Part shown: positions 30,349 to 41,035 of the stretch, piece after piece
Numbering within the stretch: the first letter of the stretch is position 1
Layout: every line of letters starts with the position of its first letter
Assembly (NCBI RefSeq): GCF_020882245.1
Contig: NC_083597.1
Coordinates: 57,576,152 to 57,640,151 of the forward strand
Origin: Rhopalosiphum padi
Taxonomy: Eukaryota > Arthropoda > Insecta > Hemiptera > Aphididae
Length of the DNA: 64,000 nucleotides
Direction of reading: 5' to 3'
Translations under genes and position numbers: made by a program
The notes under the pieces: model-generated
What the model saw: only the letters and a program-made list of their open reading frames with translations
The model's database searches: none
Told to the model about the DNA's origin: nothing

Positions 30349-31666
30349 CGGTTTTCACCACGGAACGGCGGCATTTGTTCATTCTGCTCTATTTAATGAT
30401 CGTATTATAATATTATACATATTTTGGCGGCAGTTTAAAGTATGCCATCACCCAAAAATCTCAGTGACAATAACAAAAAAAACGTTCAGCGTATATGATA
30501 TTATATTATATTAATAGTCTATGTAACGCAGAAATTGAAATACCTAGTTGTAAACCACAGCAAACTCGGGTACAGAAAAACATCGATATTGTATGGAGTA
30601 ATCTATCAATAATATGTACTGAAAATATATTAACGAGTATATAATAATAATTCCTAGATGCATATACGTATAGATACACTATACAATATGAAGCTATAGT
30701 GTTAAAAATTTGGATTTTTTAAACTATTAAAATGTTGTGTGAACTGATGACTATACATATCCCATACCTATATTATAAGTAAATAATATTATATTTTATG
30801 CAGAGACGCGTGTCCTATATTCCGCTATTTCACGACTATAGTATACCAATATCGCAACTTGCAATGATGACCGTTTGGGTGTCATCACACATATACGAGT
30901 CGTCAGGTTTTGCTAATAAATAATAAAACGCGTTGAAAACTCAGAAAAATAATATTATTATTATGTTATGTAATATATTATATGATGTACGGAATCGTTT
31001 GCGAAGAGTCGATCGTCTGACAAAAAATTAAAAACCACGGTCATATACCTACTTGATTTATACGCGCGCCAATAGATAGATCTCCCCCCGGGGAGTCCAT
31101 TAAAAAAAAAATCGACGCGATATAATATAATATATACCTATATAGTATATATGTATACTAATAATATATAAAACGTCGTAGTAATTTAATAACGTACCGC
31201 ACGATGATGGATTCAGTCGGTCGCGCGAGCGAGAATATCGCTTTTACTTACTGTAACCCTCGAGCCAAACGTTTCTCCCCCGATTATCATTATTATTACT
31301 ATTTGCCAACTCGTATATTTACAATGTATCATGTACGTTCAATGTTTGCGTGTGTTGGTCTGCGCGCGCATTCGGATATATATATATATTTATATATGCA
31401 CCGGCTGTCTTGCACTTTTGCCCGCGTTAAATCTCAGTTTACTATATAGCTACTATTACTACTACTTATTACTGTTATTATCATATTATATATTATACTC
31501 CAATACTTTCACTGGGTGCGCGTATCTGCGCGCGCATCGTATATAATATGTATACTTACGCGCGAACGTGAATATCATATTATTATCATTGTTGTTATAC
31601 ATATAGATACGTGGTAATAACGATTTCACGGCGGCGATTTCATATTATAATACTATATATAACATA

Positions 31667-32000
31667 CAGGGTGTACCAATCATACTCCTATATATGGTTG
31701 TATATACTAGGTATAAATTATATATATGTATATATATTTATAAGTTTATAACCACATCTTGCTCATACTTTGAGACTATTTCAACAATTAATAGAAATTA
31801 TTGATGTAAATAATTAGACTTTAATAAAAAAAAAAATCATACATAATAGAATTGATAACCAATAAAACTATCAAGTATTTCTATTATATTTTGGTATAAT
31901 ATTATACAGATACCACAGTATCAATAATTTTAAACAAATCAAAATATTTCAAAAAATAAAATTTTTAAGAAAGTTATTGAAAATCATGGTGACTGCACAC
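31667..32000 (+). mobile_element. Possible end of a TIR element (CAGGGTGTACCAATCAT)
   Basis: CAGGGTGTACCAATCATACT directly follows a TA dinucleotide, as in Tc1/mariner-like or related MITE ends. The inverted partner was not seen in the next 600 bp, so the right limit is arbitrary. Confidence 0.35.
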
Positions 32001-35000
32001 GCTGCTGTATACGCATTCTCCACACAGCAATAATATACTGCTACTGTTGTGATTTAAGTCACTTCTGTATGAGCGCCATTCGTTAAAGTCTCCCGTCTGC
32101 CTGGACATTAATTATTTTATATTATATTATTATTATATTGTTTATTTAATTTTGTATTCTTTTGGCTTTTATCACTATATTATTATTTCTATGACAACCA
32201 TAAATTATATACGATAAAATTACTTATTATTAAGCATTTAATATAGATCTATATTCTATATTCTATATACGTCTGCACACTGCAGTATTTATAACAAAAT
32301 ATTAAGTCTAGTAATTTTTAATATATAAAATATTCATAGTAAAATAAACAAACATAGTTACATATAACTTGTAAAGTGGAATCAACATGACTGCCAATTA
32401 TTATAAACACACCTATACCTATTTCTTATATATATATATATTTATGTGTACGAATATAATAATATATTATAACGTCGGAAAACGATACGGTCGTTTCGCG
32501 CTTATAACAATAAATATAATATATATATACATAGTATACACAATACTTATTTACTTATATATCATATTGTATCGTAAACAACAATATTATTATTATTATT
32601 ATTGTTGTTGTTGATGTTGTATACACAATTTATACGTACTATTTGTGTGTGTATATAATATATACACTTTACAGTATATAAAACGACCTACGTGACGTTT
32701 TCGTATCGAAACGCGTGCGCAGAGAAAAAAAATGATAATAGCAATAATGTGTGACGTTCCGGTGAAGGGTATATATATATATATAATATATACCATTGCG
32801 AGACACAAACGGTTTTGCGGTTTATTTATTTTGTCAAATTCATACCGTTTTACCAGCTATTAGGAATGATAATGCGAAAAGGAAAAACATTCCGACACAA
32901 TTCCGATTTCTAATATGTTCTCATTATTGGCGTATTTTATATAAATATATATAACAAGCCTATATAATATATAGAACAACTCTATGACGATCTTCGAGGA
33001 ATGTATGAGGATGGGAGGGAGGTTTGTCTCCCACACAAACGAGCGTCACTATCTATCCGACCGAATCGGAAAACCTAGTGAAAATAATGATAACGATCGT
33101 ATAATAATAAACGTATGGTCAATGTTTCTGTACATTTATATATGTATATTATACACGCGTATCATATAGATATTGTAATAGCTGAGTTTGTTTTAAATTA
33201 AGCTATCATTTAGCTATCATTCTATACCTATATACACGGCCGGTCGTGAAATCATATTTACTATAAAATATACTATCGCATAGCTAGGTCTCTTATAATA
33301 ATAATTATATATTGTATGAGATATTATGACGAAATACTTGCGTTGCATTGTTATACTCGGAGATTTTTCCCTTTGATTTCTCGTCTTGTGTCCTATATGA
33401 ATATTATTATTTATTGTACGCATTAAAATAATATATACGCCTTATATATTATAATTTATAAGAATCTAATCTTATACATTGATCTCTCAAATTATAATAT
33501 CATACAAAATATGTTTATTTTTTTATTAATATAATATTTTTACCAATAAAAATAGATAAAACCTTTCGCTCAGTAAGTGTACACCTCCTAATGTTTTATT
33601 ACAATGAATTACTGTTAAAAAATATTAAAAAAATGTTTTATAATGACCGTTAAGATCGAAAATGAATGAACACATTAACGCGTGAAAATCATTAGCACGT
33701 GTGAAACACTTAAGCCTTACTTTAATGATTTTACTCCCAAATTGCATTTATCGAGGCCGTTCATCTACAGGTATATATATATATACTACAATATAATTAT
33801 AGAAAAACGTGGGTTTTTACGAAAAACGTTTTGGGTTAAAAAAAACCTAAGCTTAACTATATCGAATATTCATGCATAATATAACAAATATAGCGTATGT
33901 CGTATATACCTGAAACAATTATTTATAAGCTAAAAATTAATGTCTACACGAAATATTATTTAACACATAGAGCGAATCATACGACAGTTTAGCATGATAA
34001 TATTTTGTTTTTCCATTGTCCATAAACAACTTAGTTACAATAACTATATAGTGGATTTTTGTTCTGCCAAATTTTAGGGAATATATATATATTAATAAAA
34101 TAATTAATTTCGAAAGAAATGTTTACCACCACAGGCAATTATAATTTGAGAGGCAGAGAGGGTAAGATTTAAACAACAATTTTTATGTATAAAATATGCT
34201 AAACTCAATTTGGTTGTTGGTTTATTATTGACTATTGTCTAAACAGTGATATGTTAAACAATAATATATATTTTAAATTCAAGGTTAGTGACAGACCTGC
34301 ATAAGTATACGAAATCATTTAATCTATATAGCTACTGAAATACGCCAACACAAAATACGAATGATACAATAAATCGTAATAATCACAATTTTATAATGTA
34401 TAGTTGTGTTATATATTATATAAAACGCAGAATAATATTTTATTGGGTCGATTTTATTAGCCGGAAGCCGGTAACGAGGGCGATCGAGGTCAATACCGCT
34501 GTTAATGAATCGCACAGCGATATAACAACCTACCTACCTAGGTATCTAGCTATCAAATGATAGTAATAATACGCGAAAATAATATTAGAAATGACCAGAA
34601 AAAAAAACGCACTGCGGAATAATGTAGGCAACGTTACGCAATAATATAATAATTAATATGACTTGCCCAATGTCCAAATTGATTTCTCATAACACATTGT
34701 ACAGTATAGTATTGAGAACTTTTGTCGACACGATAATATTATTATTGTTAATATATTTATATACGCGTTATATATATATATATATATATTCCGTTCTAAA
34801 ACGAGTGTATTATAGCATTCGGCTGTTGATTGAAACCGAAAAGTGAAATTTTTTTCTAGTCGTATACCCACTATACTAATTATATTATATTTGTGAATGT
34901 GGCTACACACGTATATACCTATATAATTATTACATGACAATTGGCGATAATAATACACGAATCCGAATACTACAGGGATATGTGAAAATAATCAAAAGTG

Positions 35001-35216
35001 ACTTCTGTTTGTGATTTTGACCATTTGACAGCGTCATATATTTTCATCGTCATATGATACTACATTAATTACCAAACTTATCACTCCACATTTAGCGTTA
35101 CCCACCTCTAAAGTTTAAATTTAAACGATGTTTTTAAAATAATGTTATACTTTATCTCGTAATATTATGGTTATTTTAATCGCGTGAGTAAATACGTTTT
35201 CTCCAAGTTTCCCTAG

Positions 35217-35700
35217 GTGTCTCCTTTTTCATTTTATTTCTCAGGGAGGGTACACATTTTATTTAAATTAACCAGTTTTTTGTTGAAGCATTTTCCATTA
35301 ATTAAGCCTGGTTATATTGCAAGTAATTTATATTGTTGGATATTACAACTGATTTTTGCTCACCCATTTTTATTGGAGAACAATGTTTCTCCTGGAAAAC
35401 GCCTTCAATCCATCATAACGCATTATTATTATTATACTTGCATGTGTTGTCCTGTTGTCAATGGAGCGCGCTTATTTTGCATTGTGTGTCGCGACGTTCC
35501 AGAGACTACGGGTCAAGGCGTACCCACCAGATGGCCCCCGCGACCGATTTTTTAATTCGCGCTGACCTCTTGTTAGGTGGACTTGGCAAAGCAATTATAA
35601 CCGAGTTTTGGCTGCACTATTGTACAAATATAATAACCACGTATAGTATAAAAAAAAATTGTTGGAACCTGACTGAAGACCACCTATGAATATTATATTT
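35217..35700 (+). other. Unassigned stretch of less AT-biased sequence, possibly a decayed element or exon
   Basis: Two overlapping plus-strand frames (35217-35555 and 35333-35689) cover sequence with a more even base mix than the neighbourhood. The residue mix has many Cys, Pro and His and no domain I can name. There is no clean splice or TIR boundary. It could be a decayed repeat. Confidence 0.2.
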
Positions 35701-37467
35701 AATAGTCATATTGTACTTACAGTTATGAATTTTGAACAATATATTATTAAAAACCATATTTAAAAAAAAAACTAACTTGGATTTTATAAGTCATTTAAAG
35801 TATTCGATTTAGGAATACATTTTTTTTCAAATCTTAACTAGTCTTTTTTACTTTAAATTATTTAGATATGTTAATTTTATTGGAAATGTTGATATATTTA
35901 AATCAAGATTTGATAGATTAGTTTCTAAATCCAAAAATGTCTTGAAATGTATAGGTCAAGAATAAATTTAATTAAATATAACAAAAAATAATTAATTAAT
36001 TAAATTTAATACTCAGTTAACATAAAATAATCTTAAATTCTTTTATTCTTTGTACTAAAAATTAAATAGGTAACTAAAAAATGACTTGTATTTCAATTAT
36101 AGGATAAGAATAATCATCTACCTAACAATTTACACGAAAAATGTTCATTCTCGTTTGAAAAAATAAATCAGTATTGCTACAGGCCCTCTTTAAAACGAAA
36201 AAATCGGAGTTGACTTGTTAGGTGTGATTATGAATCCCCTGTATATCATATATACCTATGCGTCTTTCTTTTATCGAAAACAAATTTTTAATACTAAGTG
36301 CATGTTTTAATAGTTTCTGATATAATAATACGAGTTTTCAACTCTGTATTGATAATTAACAACATATTATACCTCTATATAACCACACCGCCCACTTCTG
36401 CGGCGTGCCTCTATCACTATATTGCACTCCTGCAGCGCGAACAGGACCCGAATCCGGTCACGATGCGTTTTTACTTTTTAATAATAATCGCTTCGGTTAA
36501 GAGATATCTGTAACTTGGAAATAAAGGCGTTATCGTGCATGCGCTATCGTGTATATATGTTATTATCTAAATGCACTGCCACGGCAGTCACTCGGATTTT
36601 ATTCACATGTATATTATAATATATCGCGAGACACTAAACAAATTATTTAAAACGCAATCAGGCGGCCTCGCAACGTTTGAAGGGTATTAAGTTTGATTAA
36701 TATAGAAAGAATGAAGTAACTATATATGAAACGCAATAACTATGATATAATAACATTGTCGAGGTGGCACATTGACACAATATCGAAACGGGTGACTTGA
36801 AAGCCACATAATATATAAATATTTTTTCCTTTTCGCCTATGCCGCCGCGGCTGAATACGAAATATTATTAATGAATTCGAGTATATTATTTTAATAATAT
36901 TGTACAGAATTATTATATTATATTATTATTATTATCATAAACGTCATAATCGCGCGTTCATTAGGAATTGTGTAGCGGCAGCGGCGAAATGATTTTCGGG
37001 TCTGGTTTGTCGGGTTATTGGCGTCAACCAAATTATACTTCATCGCGCATATTAAACTAATTTACAACTACTATTAGATTATTTTTAAAATATATAAAAA
37101 TAATAATATCGTAAGCGCGTGAGATTTCCGTATATTCTTATTTTATTTTATTTTCTACATATATTATAATAATATTCGCCGCCACGGACCCGCACAGCCG
37201 ACCACGACGACGCCGCCGTGACCTTTTAGTCTAATCTCGTTATATGTCGCGCGACGGCCAAAAACAGCATTCGCGAGGAGCATCCAGCTTCAGGAGATCA
37301 AGTAGACCTACGACGTGTTGGTATTTGAGGTGGGGAGGCAGAGGCGCCTTCAAGTATATTATTTATTATATTATATTATATTAAATAATAATATTATACA
37401 TAATCGCATGTTCCGGCTGTGGTGACGGCGTTAACATTCCTCAAACACATGTCGTTGGCCCGTTATA

Positions 37468-37468
37468 A

Positions 37469-37514
<46 letters not shown>

Positions 37515-37533
37515 GTCGTCATCGTCATCGTCG
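37468..37533. repeat. Compound ATT and CGT/CAT microsatellite
   Basis: About 13 ATT units run into a TCG/TCA trinucleotide tract. On the plus strand it reads as a poly-Ile to Val/Ile frame, which is a repeat artefact and not a gene. Confidence 0.92.
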
Positions 37534-38598
37534 TCCAACCGACCGACGTATACAGTAGAAATAATAATAATAATCTCGTTCCTGGAAACTGCGGGATTCC
37601 ACGCGTGTAAAAAGACACGTAATCATTAAAAACTAATAATAATAAAAAACACGCGTGCGCGTGTATATTTTAATTTATATACAAACGACTAAACTGCAGC
37701 ATGCGGTGTCATTATATTAAAAATTGTCGGCTTTTTGATGCGATTTGCCACTGACGCCGCCACAGAAATACGTGATGACCTACCGCCGACGATTTTATAA
37801 TATAAAAAAAGGAAATAATATTTAAATATAATACATCATTATTATCGTATAATAAGGTTATAATAGGTTGTATAAACATTATAACAATAATAATAATAGA
37901 CGTTTCGGATTGAGTGTGGTTTGTATGGAATGAGCACAAATTATTACGTCATGTTAAAATTATACACATATACTTAAGTAGTGTTTGTTAAATTTCAGAA
38001 ATTTAATATTTTTAAAATGAAAACTTAAATGAAAATTTAATATTTAAATATATCTACTTAAAGGACTTATAATAATTTCCCAATTTTGAAAATACATATT
38101 ATCTAATAGAAGGTTATGCATATAGGTACGACATAATATGTATGATAATATATTGTTTTTTATTGTTGCATGTATTAGAAAAATGTATAATTTATTTAAA
38201 AAAAATTCTGAATTTAAATTTTGAACTAAAAGTTTGTCACGAAAAATCTTATCTCCGTGGCGAGTAGCGACAGCACCACGACTAGAGTAAGCTATTATAA
38301 GTTATAACACATGATAAAATTGTTTCAGTAATTCCGCGGCGCCGGTGAAAATATTATCATGACATATCGATTTATATCATTCAAACGTGAAATTTGTTAA
38401 CAGTCAATTTTTCCGACAAGTGCCTTACCAATAATTTATTATTAAGCGACAATCATGTATTAGTTTGTAGTGTATATATGTATTAATTCTTCACGTCATT
38501 CGTATTATCGCTTACATTCTCGTACTTATAAACTGGTAATTATTGATCATTATTCATCATCAACGTCTGTATCAATTTCATTTACTGTCCAGTAGTTC

Positions 38599-38606
38599 GA
38601 CTATAT
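38599..38606. repeat. Left 8-bp target-site duplication of the hAT element
   Basis: GACTATAT immediately precedes the left terminus and is identical to the copy at 41028-41035. Confidence 0.93.
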
Positions 38607-38622
38607 CAGTGGTTCCCAAGCT
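38607..38622 (+). repeat. Left terminal inverted repeat of the hAT element
   Basis: CAGTGGTTCCCAAGCT is a typical hAT terminus. It differs from the reverse complement of the right end at position 3 (G versus C) and near the inner edge. Confidence 0.9.
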
Positions 38623-38753
38623 ATTCTATTCTACGCCCCCTTTATATATTTTCAAAAATCTCGCGCCCCCCCTTTTTTAAATTGAAAAAAAATTGATCAT
38701 ATTTTTTTGTGTTCTTTAAAAATAAACTTTAAATTATTCAGAATGACTACTTT

Positions 38754-38759
38754 TTTATT
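38754..38759 (-). terminator. Candidate polyadenylation signal of the transposase gene
   Basis: AATAAA on the minus strand lies about 117 nt beyond the transposase stop codon and just past the 53-bp tandem repeat. The position is plausible for 3'-end formation. AATAAA is common by chance in this AT-rich DNA. Confidence 0.35.
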
Positions 38760-38865
38760 GATGTTAATAATAATAATAATAATGGTAAATAAAAAAATAC
38801 ATAATGAAATTAGATGTTAATAATAATAATAATAATGGTAAATAAAAAAATACATAATGAAATTA
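38760..38865. repeat. Perfect 53-bp tandem duplication in the transposase 3' region
   Basis: Two adjacent identical 53-bp copies (38760-38812 and 38813-38865) each start GATGTTAATAATAATAA and end with AATGAAATTA. They lie between the transposase stop codon (38876-38878) and the left end of the element. Exact identity implies a very recent duplication, and the copy number may vary between element copies. Confidence 0.9.
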
Positions 38866-38875
38866 ATAAATAATG

Positions 38876-40732
38876 TTAATGCTGACAACACTTTTCCTTG
38901 GACAGTTTTTTTATGTTCGGCTCAATATTTGATAATGAACACCTTAAGTCAGATGCGACATCTAAACGATTTCTATGTTTGTTTTTTATAACTGCCATGC
39001 TGGAGAACCCAGATTCGCACAAATATGTAGATGAAAATTGTACAAGGACTTTTAAAGCTTCATTTGAAATTTCAGGATAAATAGGTTGGTATTTTACCCA
39101 AAATTCTTCCAAAGAGCTACCACTGTTAAAATCAATTTTCGCCCGTGAATCGTTCTTCAGCTCGATTGCCTGTTCTTGAATTATATCTGGCAATGTGTCT
39201 ACGTTAGTACTGAATGGAGAACTTGTTAACATATATTGCCAACTTTTGTTCGAAAAATTTGGAAAATATCGAGTGAATTCATCAGTCAAACTGTCGAGAT
39301 GTTTAATCACTATATCTTTCAATCCAGTAGGACAAAATGGTTCTTCTTCATCAGAGAGAAGTTCGTTCAGTCGACGGAAAGACGAAAAATTAGGAGTCTC
39401 TTTGTTTACTCGGCGTTTCCACAGTTGTATCTTTTCTAGAAATGAGTTGATAGTATCGTTCGCGATTATTACGTTTATATTCCTCCCTTGTAATTTGAGA
39501 TTTAGGTTATTAATAGTCTCAAAAAAATCTGCTAGATATGCGAAGTAGAATGTGAAATTTTCATCAGTAAAATTTTCCCGAAGATCGTCTTTTCCTAATT
39601 GTAAAAGCATTATTTCGACTTCAGACTTTAATTCGTACAAACGCTCAAGCATATTTCCTTTGGATAACCAACGAACCTCGGTATGGAATAATAAAACAGA
39701 ATGTTGGGCTGATAGCTCAGAACAAAGAATCTTAAAAAGACGTGAATTAAGAGCACTACTTTTGATGGTATTAACAATTTTTATACATACTTCTAGTACA
39801 TTTTTAATTTCAAATGGCAGCGTTTTTGCAGCTAAGGCTTGGCGGTGTATTACACAATGAGAACCAATTATTGATGGATTTTTATCTTTTGCAAGCTTCA
39901 CAAAACCCGATCGTGATCCTAGCATAGCAGGGGCACCGTCTGTACATACACCTACAACATTTTTCCATGAGAGGCCATTCTGATCAAAAAATATATCGAT
40001 GGCAGACAAAACGTCACTGCCTTTTGAGGTAGAACTTAAGGCCTGGGAAAACATAAGCTCTTCTGCAATAGTCTTTTCATTTATAAAACGGCAGTAAACT
40101 AATAGCTGACAACAATTGGCCACATCAGTTGATTCATCACACTGAATTGCAAAGAATACGGAATTTTTTAATTTATGAATCAACTGATTTTGTATGTCCA
40201 AAGCTAATTCATCAATGCGTCGTTTGATTGTATTGTCTGAAAGAGATATTTGAGAAACTTTCCTTTTACTTTCTTCACCAAGTACTATTTCAACGGCTTT
40301 AAGTATGCTAGGCTTAATTAATGTTTCACCCAATGTATGTGGTTTCTTTTGCTGAGCCACCATAAAGGCGATGTGATATGAAGCTTCAATAATTTTTTCA
40401 TTATTCTGTTGAAATTCTCCGGTTCTGTCAAGTTTAATTTTATTTAAAGAATTTTTTTTAGCAACAAAAAACTCTTTAGGTTTTTCTTTTAGCATCGGAT
40501 GAGCTGTGGTTAAATGTCGTTCTAGTCGACTTGGTCGGAGAGCATCGTTACTTAACACAACGTGACAAATAACACACTGTGGCATTTGGATACCATCCTT
40601 TTGAATGAACGTGAAACCAAACTTTATATAATCGTCGTTATACAATCTTATTTTCTGTGGAGCCATTATTTTTACGTATGTACACTCGCGACGACTACGT
40701 ACTACGATACTACGTGCAGTATGCGACTGCAA
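38876..40732 (-). CDS. hAT transposase with N-terminal BED zinc finger (ZBED5/SCAND3-like), 618 aa
   Basis: The frame is a single uninterrupted one and its product would excise and reinsert the surrounding element in the nucleus. Residues 53-78 form a BED-type zinc finger (C53-x2-C56-x16-H73-x4-H78) for DNA binding. An RNase H-like catalytic core follows: CDESTD (D199 as likely first acidic residue), VCTDGAPAMLG (D265 as second), and then SHCVIH (C293-x2-H296, the hAT CxxH motif). An RW pair sits at 354-355. The C-terminal hAT dimerisation block contains YLCESGFSSM, with E573 as candidate third acidic residue. Length and motif order fit the animal ZBED5/SCAND3/FAM200-type hAT lineage. The first ATG is at 40732. 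The ATG at residue 23 (40666), just before APQKIRLYNDDYIKFGF, may be the true start because the preceding residues look like translated leader. There is no frameshift or stop, so the enzyme could be functional. It is not a host gene of the MH2 locus. Confidence 0.93.
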   Translation of the reverse strand: MQSHTARSIVVRSRRECTYVKIMAPQKIRLYNDDYIKFGFTFIQKDGIQMPQCVICHVVLSNDALRPSRLERHLTTAHPMLKEKPKEFFVAKKNSLNKIKLDRTGEFQQNNEKIIEASYHIAFMVAQQKKPHTLGETLIKPSILKAVEIVLGEESKRKVSQISLSDNTIKRRIDELALDIQNQLIHKLKNSVFFAIQCDESTDVANCCQLLVYCRFINEKTIAEELMFSQALSSTSKGSDVLSAIDIFFDQNGLSWKNVVGVCTDGAPAMLGSRSGFVKLAKDKNPSIIGSHCVIHRQALAAKTLPFEIKNVLEVCIKIVNTIKSSALNSRLFKILCSELSAQHSVLLFHTEVRWLSKGNMLERLYELKSEVEIMLLQLGKDDLRENFTDENFTFYFAYLADFFETINNLNLKLQGRNINVIIANDTINSFLEKIQLWKRRVNKETPNFSSFRRLNELLSDEEEPFCPTGLKDIVIKHLDSLTDEFTRYFPNFSNKSWQYMLTSSPFSTNVDTLPDIIQEQAIELKNDSRAKIDFNSGSSLEEFWVKYQPIYPEISNEALKVLVQFSSTYLCESGFSSMAVIKNKHRNRLDVASDLRCSLSNIEPNIKKLSKEKCCQH

Positions 40733-40825
40733 AACGAAACTAAATCGAGTTTAAACTAATCTAATAGCTTTTCCCTAACATCCTTTTATCGTTCCGATTA
40801 ATTTACAGATAACGTAGCATAAAAC

Positions 40826-40833
40826 TATTTATA
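40826..40833 (-). promoter_or_regulatory. Candidate TATA box of the transposase gene
   Basis: TATAAATA on the minus strand lies about 95-100 nt upstream of the first ATG (40732), inside the element. It would put a start site near 40800 and give a short 5' leader. There is no other support, and such words are frequent by chance here. Confidence 0.3.
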
Positions 40834-40995
40834 GTTATTATCGGTTATCCATTATTGATACCCGAGAACCGATAAAGAGAACCAGTCTACTAATTTTATT
40901 TCTCTACGTTTTAAAATAAAAAAAATGTAATCAATAAAAATTGTCTTTCGTAAAAACTGCTTGCGCCTCCCCAGCAATGTGTACACGCCCCCCAA

Positions 40996-41011
40996 GGGGG
41001 GCGCGCCCCCC
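40996..41011. repeat. Perfect 16-bp GC palindrome next to the right TIR of the hAT element
   Basis: GGGGGGCGCGCCCCCC is its own reverse complement and abuts the right TIR. It is preceded by CCCCCCAA, so the end of the element holds three alternating C6/G6 blocks. In a background near 70% AT this is extreme composition, and it could be a protein-binding or hairpin-forming site. Confidence 0.85.
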
Positions 41012-41027
41012 AGTTTGGGAACCAGTG
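41012..41027 (-). repeat. Right terminal inverted repeat of the hAT element
   Basis: AGTTTGGGAACCAGTG is the inverted partner of 38607-38622, with 14 of 16 positions matching. Confidence 0.9.
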
Positions 41028-41035
41028 GACTATAT
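41028..41035. repeat. Right 8-bp target-site duplication of the hAT element
   Basis: GACTATAT immediately follows the right terminus and matches 38599-38606 exactly. Confidence 0.93.

Larger units (their letters stand above)
38607..41027 (-). mobile_element. Complete hAT-superfamily DNA transposon, 2421 bp, nested in the MH2-gene intron
   Basis: The ends are CAGTGGTTCCCAAGCT on the left and AGTTTGGGAACCAGTG on the right. The reverse complement of the right end matches the left at 14 of 16 positions. The element is flanked by an exact 8-bp direct repeat, GACTATAT, at 38599-38606 and 41028-41035. That length is diagnostic of hAT insertion. The interior holds one uninterrupted transposase frame on the minus strand. 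Both subterminal regions carry C-runs in a GCGCCCCCC-like context (38633-38640 and 38661-38672 on the left; 40986-41011 on the right). These may be transposase-binding or structural motifs. The intact frame and unmutated target duplication suggest recent insertion. It lies in the sense orientation relative to the host gene, about 15.6 kb above the MH2 exon and 18.7 kb below the linker exon. Confidence 0.95.

Noticed and set aside
37419..37610. Plus-strand frame with a long poly-isoleucine run
   Set aside because: It is a translation of the ATT/TCG compound microsatellite with no domain or splice context.
39195..39860. Plus-strand frames of 102-117 residues inside the transposon
   Set aside because: They are antisense shadows of the transposase gene and have no independent signature.
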